This document shows positions 1-4,393 of a DNA stretch of 6,525 bases, in pieces. Location: the NCBI GenBank assembly GCA_002391565.1, contig DGFH01000029.1:14037-20561 (forward strand), in the 5' to 3' direction. The notes under the pieces are model-generated. The model saw nothing but the letters and a program-made list of their open reading frames with translations. It ran no database searches and had not been told where the DNA came from. This DNA is from Anaerolineales bacterium UBA3905 (GTDB lineage: Bacteria > Chloroflexota > Anaerolineae > Caldilineales > Caldilineaceae). Made by a program: the position numbers and the translations under genes. Positions within the stretch are counted from its first letter, which is position 1; the number at the start of each line of letters is the position of its first letter.

Positions 1-27
1 CTGCCTCGCCTGGTCGGGCAAATGGTG

Positions 28-54
28 TCGGTGATGTTAATCGGTGATGTTAAT
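28..54. repeat. 13-bp perfect tandem repeat at the hydrolase 3' end
   Basis: The 13-mer TCGGTGATGTTAA occurs twice head to tail (28-40 and 41-53), and the next base again matches the unit. The second copy contains the TTA that is read as the TAA stop of the minus-strand hydrolase. The simplest explanation is a short slippage duplication just beyond the coding end. I see no convincing terminator hairpin here, and nothing else recognisable in bases 1-49. Confidence 0.85.
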
Positions 55-835
55 GATGTGCGTCCAGGAATTGTACCATAGTCGTCGCCACGCGCCAGGG
101 CTGACGAAAGATCAGCCCGTGAGTCTGGCCGGGGATGATGTGCAATTCTGCATCGGGAAAAGCGGCGGCCATGGCCTGGGGGATGGCGACGGGAAAGAAC
201 TCATCCTCTGCACCATGGATCAGACAGACCGGCAACGCAAAATGCGCCAGGTCGCTCAGGTGCAGATCGATGGATGTTTCGGGGCGCAACCGCCGAAAGC
301 CGGCCAACACAACCTCTTCATAATAGCCAGCATAATGATAGGGATCATGCAGACGCGCCGTCGCCTCCATCCAGCGGCGCCCGGCTTGAAAGTGCGCAGG
401 ATCAAGCGGCGGCAGGTGACCAGTGGTGGCTGGATTGGTGCTGTACGTCGTGCTGACAAGGGTCAGCGTCGCTGGCTGCATCAACCTGTCGGCGACCAGC
501 AATTGCGCTAACATGCCGCCGCTGCTGCATCCGGCCAGATGCGCCTGCAGTGCAGACTCCTGCGCCAGCAACGCTGCAAGCTGTTCAGCCATCCGCCGAT
601 GATGAAAACCGAACGGATGGCCAATGGACCGCCCGTGACCTGGCAGATCAGGCAGAAGGATGCGATAGCGTGCATTGAGCACATCCAGCAACGCTCCCCA
701 TGCCGCACGCCCGGTGCTCATAAAGTTGTGCAGCAAGACCAGCGTTGGCGCCTCGCCTGCCGTCTGCGCTTCCAACACTTCGTAAGCAATGACGCCCGTC
801 GCAGTGGCAAATGTGCGCACGCCAGGCTCAGGCAT
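50..835 (-). CDS. alpha/beta hydrolase fold protein
   Basis: This 261-residue protein has the layout of a single-domain alpha/beta hydrolase. Seen in the sequence: an oxyanion-hole-type strand-turn LVLLHNF (residues 32-38), the DLPGHGRS turn (63-70), a nucleophile elbow GCSSG (102-106) with Ser104 as probable nucleophile, an acidic position in HGAEDEFF (207-214, probably Asp211) and the catalytic His in GQTHG (236-240, His239). The order Ser-Asp-His and the length fit the family. No signal peptide or membrane segment is visible, so a cytosolic enzyme is likely. Its substrate cannot be read from the sequence; esterases, lactonases and C-C bond hydrolases share this fold. The ATG lies within the end of the upstream metalloprotease gene (8-bp overlap, ATGCCTGA), with AGGAG about 10 nt upstream, so translation is probably coupled. 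The stop is TAA. Confidence 0.88.
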   Translation of the reverse strand: MPEPGVRTFATATGVIAYEVLEAQTAGEAPTLVLLHNFMSTGRAAWGALLDVLNARYRILLPDLPGHGRSIGHPFGFHHRRMAEQLAALLAQESALQAHLAGCSSGGMLAQLLVADRLMQPATLTLVSTTYSTNPATTGHLPPLDPAHFQAGRRWMEATARLHDPYHYAGYYEEVVLAGFRRLRPETSIDLHLSDLAHFALPVCLIHGAEDEFFPVAIPQAMAAAFPDAELHIIPGQTHGLIFRQPWRVATTMVQFLDAHH

Positions 836-2015
836 AGCCCTGCATCTCCTGTGTTTCGCTGCGATTGGCGGGTGGCGTTGGCGGCTGCCGCCCAGCCTCC
901 AGCGCAGCGCCCATCACCTGAAAGACTTCGGAGATGTCGTCGCTGGTAATGATGCCCAGCACCTGATCCTGCGTCGCTACGGCCACGACGCGGCTGCCAG
1001 TGCTGCTCATCTTTTCCCATACGCTGGCAAGATCGCTGTCCGGCGTGCAACGCGGGATGTTGGCTGCAGGCACCATGACGTCGACGATCCGCGCCTCCGG
1101 GCCAAACTGGCGCAGGCCGTCGATCAGACGCGGTCGCGTCAACACACCGACGAAGCGACCCGCCAGATCGCGCACCGGGTAATCAGTCTGATACGAATTC
1201 ATGATCAATTGGGTGGCGCGCTCCAGCCGTTCGCTGGTGTAGAGCGTGGCCGCGTTGTGCGTCAAGGCGTCGCTGGCGCGGAAGCGGCGCAACACCGCGC
1301 GGCTACTGACGGCCTCCAACTCCGCAGAACCGCCAACATACACAAAGAAGGCGATCAGCAGCAAGCCAATGGCGCCGGTGAAGATGCCAAAGACGGCTAT
1401 CAGCACCGCCAGCAACCGCCCTACCGCCACTGCCATCTGCGTGGCCTGCGGATAGGGTTGTACGTAAGCCAGCAGCGCCCGCAGCAGTCGCCCGCCATCC
1501 AGCGGGAACGCAGGCAGCAAGTTGAACACGGCCAGGAACAAGTTAGTCGAGATCAAGAAGACCAACAGGTTGACCAGACCGGGATTCTGAATATTGGCGT
1601 TAACGGCATCCACGGCAAAGATGCCGGCGCCATTGCCGCCGTTGAGCACGAACACCAGTGGCGCCAGCAGTAGCGCAATGATTACGTTGACCAGCGGCCC
1701 GGCGGCGACAATGGCAATCTCCTGTCCCGGCTTCTCCGGGATGCGCTCCAGGTTGGCGACCCCGCCGATGGGCAACAGCAGGATGCTGCGTGTGCCGATG
1801 CCAAACCGCCGCGCAGTCAGGGCGTGGCCGTATTCGTGCAGCGTCACAGATGCAAAGAGCAGGAGCATCGTCAGCACGCCGTACACCCCGCCGATCAGCC
1901 ATCCTGCCGGGCCGCTGCCATAGAGGAAAGCGCCAAAGGCCAATATCAACACGAACGACCAGTGCACTTTGACATCGATGCCCAGCAACTTGAATTCCGC
2001 CAGATTTACATTCAT
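828..2015 (-). CDS. M50 site-2-type zinc metalloprotease with two CBS domains
   Basis: This 395-residue protein is an intramembrane-cleaving metalloprotease of the M50 (S2P/SpoIVFB-like) type. Hydrophobic segments lie at about residues 19-34, 40-60, 98-124, 148-170 and 195-228. The zinc motif HEYGH (60-64; His60, Glu61, His64) ends the second segment. The third zinc ligand is Asp173 in the conserved NLLPAFPLDGGR stretch (165-176). After the last membrane segment come two cytoplasmic CBS repeats (about 245-302 and 308-367), which in this family often bind adenine nucleotides and may tune activity. The last 25 residues are polar and Pro-rich. Such proteases release membrane-bound regulators or clear membrane stubs; no anti-sigma factor or other obvious substrate gene is nearby. 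The ATG is well supported by a strong ribosome site. The gene appears to lead a two-gene unit with the overlapping hydrolase. Confidence 0.93.
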   Translation of the reverse strand: MNVNLAEFKLLGIDVKVHWSFVLILAFGAFLYGSGPAGWLIGGVYGVLTMLLLFASVTLHEYGHALTARRFGIGTRSILLLPIGGVANLERIPEKPGQEIAIVAAGPLVNVIIALLLAPLVFVLNGGNGAGIFAVDAVNANIQNPGLVNLLVFLISTNLFLAVFNLLPAFPLDGGRLLRALLAYVQPYPQATQMAVAVGRLLAVLIAVFGIFTGAIGLLLIAFFVYVGGSAELEAVSSRAVLRRFRASDALTHNAATLYTSERLERATQLIMNSYQTDYPVRDLAGRFVGVLTRPRLIDGLRQFGPEARIVDVMVPAANIPRCTPDSDLASVWEKMSSTGSRVVAVATQDQVLGIITSDDISEVFQVMGAALEAGRQPPTPPANRSETQEMQGYA

Positions 2016-2021
2016 GGTATG

Positions 2022-2029
2022 CCTCCTTT
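2022..2029 (-). promoter_or_regulatory. strong ribosome binding site of the metalloprotease gene
   Basis: On the minus strand AAAGGAGG lies 6 nt before the ATG at 2015. This is a near-perfect Shine-Dalgarno sequence with ideal spacing, and it fixes the start of the M50 protease. It is the best ribosome site on the left side of the window. The rest of the 135-bp gap (2030-2150) must hold the promoter, but I found no convincing -35/-10 pair and no clear terminator for the gene upstream. Confidence 0.85.
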
Positions 2030-2150
2030 CACGTCCGGGAGCAGTGCACCCAGGTTGTTATCATTATGTCTGCATGATGGCGAATCCCACTGGTAAAGTT
2101 TGTCAACTACGCTACAAAGTTCGTTAGTGTTGAGTTAGCGTTCGCCCCGC

Positions 2151-2513
2151 TCAATCAATCACCAGCGGCGGCGCGCCATCCGGGTTGCACTGTGCACACG
2201 GGCAGGCCGCCCGCAACGCGCTGAACGGATAAATGCCTGCGATATGACCGTCGCCCCAGGTAAAGCGAATGGCGTAATTCCCCACAAATTCGGCGTCGAC
2301 GACTTCGGTGCTGGGTGGGGGCGTCGCCGTCAGCCGTAGTGGATCGGCGGCGAGCACCGCCGCGCGTCGTTCTTCGCGACAGGTGGCGCAGGGGCAGTTT
2401 GCCCGCAACCACGCCAGCGAAAACTCACTGCGATGTCCGTCAAGCCAGGTGATCACCATGGCGCCTGCCGCGCGTTCGATCGCAATCGATTGGGGTCGTG
2501 TAGATGTCGTCAT
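2151..2513 (-). CDS. DUF971 (GBBH-like N-terminal domain) protein with two CPCxxC clusters
   Basis: This 120-residue protein matches the DUF971 pattern, the domain found at the N-terminus of gamma-butyrobetaine hydroxylase and at the C-terminus of the plant iron-sulfur carrier HCF101. Seen here: ITWLDGHRSEFSLAWLR (21-37), a first cluster C40-P-C42-A-T-C45, the family-typical GNYAIRFTWGDGH (78-90) and GIYPFSALR (93-101), then a second cluster C104-P-C106-A-Q-C109. The two halves share LRAxCPCAxC, so the Cys clusters look like an internal repeat and could bind zinc or another metal. The standalone family has no settled function; the iron-sulfur link comes from HCF101 and is only suggestive. The start is the ATG at 2513. 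GAGGAG lies just upstream and overlaps the stop of the acetyltransferase gene 7 bp before, so the two are co-transcribed and probably translationally coupled. An open frame continues upstream in this frame, but it only overlaps the acetyltransferase gene. Confidence 0.88.
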   Translation of the reverse strand: MTTSTRPQSIAIERAAGAMVITWLDGHRSEFSLAWLRANCPCATCREERRAAVLAADPLRLTATPPPSTEVVDAEFVGNYAIRFTWGDGHIAGIYPFSALRAACPCAQCNPDGAPPLVID

Positions 2514-2520
2514 GTGCTCC

Positions 2521-3687
2521 TCAACCATTCCATTCAAACAAGGCATATTGTTGTTGCACACGTGCGCCCGCGCGCTGCAACCAGTCGACGACCGGCGTAT
2601 CCTCCGTATAGGGGCCACAGACCAGCTCCGCCCAACCGGCGGCAGCGGCGTGGCGCTGCGCCTGCGCCAACAACTGGCTGCCGACGCCACGCCGCCGCAT
2701 AGCAGGAGCGACGGCGCCCAAAAGCAGACGTCCGCGCCGGGCAGGGCGCCGCCGCGCCCAGGCGCCATACCAGCGCCAGGGCAGCCAACGCCCGCCGCCT
2801 GTCCGCCGCACCAATGGCGCCAGATCCGGCTGCACCACGACAAAACCGGCGGGCGCGTCATTGACCTCCGCCAGCCAACCGCTGACCGGATAGACGCCAA
2901 TCCATTGTAGCAGCAATGCGGCGGCATCGGCAGAGAGGACGGGCATATCGCTGTGGGGCGCCAACGCCGCCGCCAACAGGGGCAGATGCGCGCCGGCCAG
3001 ATCGGACAACGCCAGCGAGCGCAGCACGGCCGGTCCTGACGCTGGCGCATCGGCGGTCACAGGCAGCGTCAACAGCACCTGTCGCTGGCGCGCCTCCATG
3101 CTCGTCGCCAGCAAGTCGGCAAGGTAAGGCGGGGTGTAGGGTGTGTGCAGCGGCGGCGGCAAGTTGAAGTGGTTGAGCAATGCGCCGCCGCCCCAGGCTG
3201 GCAGTGGGCCAGCCGGCGCCACCAGGCGCATGCAGCCGGCTTCCGCTGCGCGCTCCATGACTGCCCCGATCAGGCGCTCCAGCGTCTCTTCATCGTTGGC
3301 GCAATGAAACATGCTCAGATACGCAGCGCCTGTTTCCGCTTCGCAGAGCAGCACAGCGGCGGCGACGGGCTGCTCAAAGACGGCGCCGGCCAGCAGCGGC
3401 TGATGGTTTGGGGCATAGGCGGACTGGCGACGGCGCGGCAAGGCTTCCAGGTGCACCGGCTGCGCCCCGATCCGCCGCCAGTAGGGCGCCTCTGCGCGCA
3501 CGATCAACCGGCGCCAGGCAACGTAGTCGGGCGGCAGCCAACGCGGATCGTCGGCGTTGAGCTGCCACCAGGCATGAACAAACGCCCGGCGCGACCACCA
3601 ATCGGTTGCCCAATATGTTGTGTAGTTGAAATAGGCCACAGGTCCAATCCAGGTTAGCGCCGCATCGCCCCGCGGCGTAGAGCGCAC
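2521..3687 (-). CDS. GNAT-family acetyltransferase, two-part protein
   Basis: This 388-residue protein ends in a recognisable GNAT domain (about 221-388). The acetyl-CoA-binding motif A is LLLGAVAPAMRRRGVGSQLL (321-340), with the R-x-x-G-x-G signature at Arg331-Gly334-Gly336, followed by helix AQAQRHAAAAGW. A late element, DWLQRAGARVQQQYALFEW (368-386), is also typical. The N-terminal half (about 1-205) is Trp- and Tyr-rich. It includes PPPLHTPYTPPYLADLLA (177-194), which recalls tandem acetyltransferase-like proteins in which the first domain has lost motif A; that assignment is an inference. The acceptor substrate is unknown. The start is uncertain: the longest frame begins with GTG at 3687, which has no Shine-Dalgarno sequence, and no ATG or TTG lies just upstream in frame. 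A TATATT box 9 nt upstream could mean a nearly leaderless transcript. The Ala/Arg-rich composition and high GC suit the rest of the window. Confidence 0.85.
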   Translation of the reverse strand: MRSTPRGDAALTWIGPVAYFNYTTYWATDWWSRRAFVHAWWQLNADDPRWLPPDYVAWRRLIVRAEAPYWRRIGAQPVHLEALPRRRQSAYAPNHQPLLAGAVFEQPVAAAVLLCEAETGAAYLSMFHCANDEETLERLIGAVMERAAEAGCMRLVAPAGPLPAWGGGALLNHFNLPPPLHTPYTPPYLADLLATSMEARQRQVLLTLPVTADAPASGPAVLRSLALSDLAGAHLPLLAAALAPHSDMPVLSADAAALLLQWIGVYPVSGWLAEVNDAPAGFVVVQPDLAPLVRRTGGGRWLPWRWYGAWARRRPARRGRLLLGAVAPAMRRRGVGSQLLAQAQRHAAAAGWAELVCGPYTEDTPVVDWLQRAGARVQQQYALFEWNG

Positions 3688-3696
3688 CGTATTGTT

Positions 3697-3702
3697 AATA
3701 TA
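3697..3702 (-). promoter_or_regulatory. possible -10 box giving a near-leaderless acetyltransferase mRNA
   Basis: On the minus strand TATATT (5 of 6 to the -10 consensus) ends 9 nt before the GTG at 3687. A transcript from it would start within about 0-3 nt of the GTG, which would account for the missing Shine-Dalgarno. I see no matching -35 sequence 16-18 nt upstream, so support is weak. Confidence 0.25.
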
Positions 3703-3732
3703 TCGATCATGACGACTTAACCTGAATACTGA

Positions 3733-3756
3733 ATTTGGCGATTTCAGACGCCAAAT
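3733..3756. repeat. perfect inverted repeat ATTTGGCG/CGCCAAAT
   Basis: ATTTGGCG (3733-3740) and its exact reverse complement CGCCAAAT (3749-3756) flank an 8-nt spacer. It lies upstream of both flanking genes and has no T-tract, so it is not a terminator of either. It could be an operator for a dimeric regulator, a structured element in the leader of the acetyltransferase mRNA, or part of the origin. Confidence 0.6.
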
Positions 3757-3787
3757 CCGCCGCGCGCGTCAGCGTCAGTTGCCGTGC

Positions 3788-3819
3788 TTATCCCCATCGG
3801 TGGATAACTTTGCGGATAA
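3788..3819. other. DnaA-box cluster (candidate oriC core)
   Basis: Three 9-mers resemble the DnaA box TTATCCACA: TTATCCCCA on the plus strand (3788-3796), and on the minus strand TTATCCACC (3799-3807) and TTATCCGCA (3811-3819). Each differs from the consensus at one position. The two minus-strand boxes start 12 bp apart, close to one helical turn, and the plus-strand box faces them. The A/T-rich patch at 3860-3880 begins about 40 bp to the right and could be the unwinding element. The cluster is about 575 bp upstream of the dnaA start codon. A leftward transcript from the TATAAT box at 3861-3866 would cross it. Confidence 0.65.
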
Positions 3820-3860
3820 CTCCGCCGCTCTCTGGCGCGCTTGCTCCCAAGCTGGTGACA

Positions 3861-3869
3861 ATTATAACA
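3861..3869 (-). promoter_or_regulatory. extended -10 promoter, leftward
   Basis: The minus strand reads TGTTATAAT, a perfect TATAAT with the TGn extension that can replace a good -35. No good -35 is seen at 16-18 nt; TTGCAA (3887-3892) is 20 nt away. It would drive the acetyltransferase-DUF971 unit with an untranslated leader of about 165 nt that crosses the DnaA boxes. DnaA binding there could then influence this transcript. Confidence 0.45.
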
Positions 3870-3872
3870 GAA

Positions 3873-3880
3873 GGTTAACA
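3873..3880 (-). promoter_or_regulatory. TGTTAAC motif site 1
   Basis: The minus strand reads TGTTAACC. It lies just upstream of the TGTTATAAT box, and the two TGTTA words form a direct repeat with a 6-nt spacer. The same TGTTAAC word recurs at 3955-3963 and in the recA promoter (6230-6236) and nowhere else in the window. Its role as a regulator site is an inference. Confidence 0.3.
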
Positions 3881-3954
3881 GGGTTTTTGCAACGAAGATT
3901 CCTTCCTTAAAGTTCTGCGCCAATGAAAATGAGAGACAAATGCCAGATAGCGAT

Positions 3955-3963
3955 GCGTTAACA
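3955..3963 (-). promoter_or_regulatory. TGTTAACGC motif site 2
   Basis: The minus strand reads TGTTAACGC, identical over nine bases to the site at 6230-6238 in front of recA. The second half of the recA palindrome (TAACA) is not conserved here. It lies between the DnaA boxes and the candidate dnaA promoter. Confidence 0.3.
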
Positions 3964-4041
3964 CGACAACGCTACATTTTGCGTAGCACATATGTTCCGT
4001 GTTTACTTTTTGACCATAACTACTCCAAAATTGGCGGAAAT

Positions 4042-4056
4042 CGCCGTCTATCGGCG
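4042..4056. repeat. small perfect inverted repeat before the dnaA promoter
   Basis: CGCCG (4042-4046) and CGGCG (4052-4056) flank the 5-nt loop TCTAT and abut the -35 box at 4057. An alternative pairing, GGCG (4033-4036) with CGCC (4042-4045), shares the same bases. It could be an operator next to the promoter; arms this short are weak evidence. Confidence 0.3.
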
Positions 4057-4085
4057 TTGTCAATTCCCCGTGAATCTGGTAGACT
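4057..4085 (+). promoter_or_regulatory. candidate dnaA promoter
   Basis: TTGTCA (4057-4062; 5 of 6 to TTGACA) is followed by a 17-bp spacer and TAGACT (4080-4085; 4 of 6 to TATAAT). Transcription would start near 4092, giving dnaA a leader of about 300 nt. It is the best sigma70-like pair I found on the plus strand between the DnaA boxes and dnaA. The spacing is ideal and the -10 box mediocre. Confidence 0.45.
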
Positions 4086-4150
4086 CTAGATCAACATCGA
4101 GATGAAGTTAGCCCCACGGTTACCAGCGCCTGTCGTCGCACTCATCGTAG

Positions 4151-4227
4151 CCGGCGTTGACTTCGCCAACGGATGCGCCTCATTGCATCCTGGTTTGCAA
4201 GCGAGCGAATCCCGGTGGGTTCGTCGC
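4151..4227 (+). other. run of three hairpins in the dnaA leader
   Basis: Three adjacent inverted repeats are visible: CGTTG/CAACG (4155-4159, 4167-4171); GGATGC/GCATCC (4171-4176, 4185-4190, 8-nt loop); and an 11-bp stem at 4201-4227 formed by GCGA, CGAA and CCC pairing with GGG, TTCG and TCGC, with two single-base bulges (4205, 4210) and a 3-nt loop. In RNA they would form a structured block about 170 nt before the dnaA start. No T-tract follows, so they are not plain terminators. They could be a leader control element or part of the origin; I recognise no riboswitch class. Confidence 0.45.
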
Positions 4228-4376
4228 TGACGTGGAACGTTGCGCACCAAATCTATCATGAAGCCGAAGCGTATTGCCTGCAGTGCATGCGCTTTATTTG
4301 TCCCTGGACATACACGTGATGCCTGGGCTTAGTTTGTCGCGACGCAAAATCTGATCATCATCGCCGAAGGCGCGGC

Positions 4377-4383
4377 AAGGAGG
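4377..4383 (+). promoter_or_regulatory. ribosome binding site of dnaA
   Basis: AAGGAGG is a strong Shine-Dalgarno sequence, 10 nt before the TTG at 4394. An ATG directly abuts it (4384-4386), but that has no spacing and opens a 44-codon frame out of phase with dnaA. The site therefore favours the TTG, though the spacing is a little long. Confidence 0.6.
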
Positions 4384-4393
4384 ATGGACGACC

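Larger units (their letters stand above)
3688..4393. other. Divergent intergenic region, probable oriC plus dnaA leader
   Basis: This gap of 706 bp separates the leftward acetyltransferase unit from rightward dnaA. It has no convincing gene. It holds, in order: a TATATT box near the acetyltransferase start, a perfect 8-bp inverted repeat (3733-3756), three DnaA-box-like 9-mers (3788-3819), an A/T-rich patch (16 of 21 bases in 3860-3880), two TGTTAAC sites, a candidate dnaA promoter (4057-4085) and a hairpin-rich leader (4151-4227). Position next to dnaA, clustered DnaA boxes, an A/T-rich stretch beside them and diverging gene directions are the usual marks of a bacterial oriC. The assignment remains a prediction, because only three boxes are clear. 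Confidence 0.6.

Noticed and set aside
789..1673. 294-codon open frame on the plus strand opposite the metalloprotease
   Set aside because: The translation is Gln/His/Arg-rich with no motif, while the minus strand encodes a clear M50-CBS protein.
2063..2106. Perfect TTGACA (2101-2106, minus) and CATAAT (2063-2068, minus) as the metalloprotease promoter
   Set aside because: The spacer would be 32 bp, far from 16-18 bp, and neither box has a good partner at the right distance.
2308..3657. Open frames on the plus strand (2308-2910 and 3145-3657) opposite the acetyltransferase
   Set aside because: No recognisable domain or ribosome site, and antisense to a convincing GNAT protein.
3708..3710. 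ATG just upstream of the acetyltransferase as its start
   Set aside because: It is out of frame with the acetyltransferase and reaches a stop after 18 codons. Only a sequencing error would make it the start.
3875..4063. 62-codon minus-strand frame inside the origin region, starting with TTG
   Set aside because: No recognisable domain and only a weak GGGGAA before the start. Its position across candidate promoter and origin sequence suggests chance.
4201..4227. Possible tRNA or known small RNA, because of the GGTTCG-like T-loop look
   Set aside because: No acceptor stem, D-arm or anticodon arm can be drawn around it. It is explained better by a simple bulged hairpin.
4258..4332. 24-codon frame with a CSAC motif in the dnaA leader
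   Set aside because: No Shine-Dalgarno before its ATG and too short to judge; there is no sign that it is translated.
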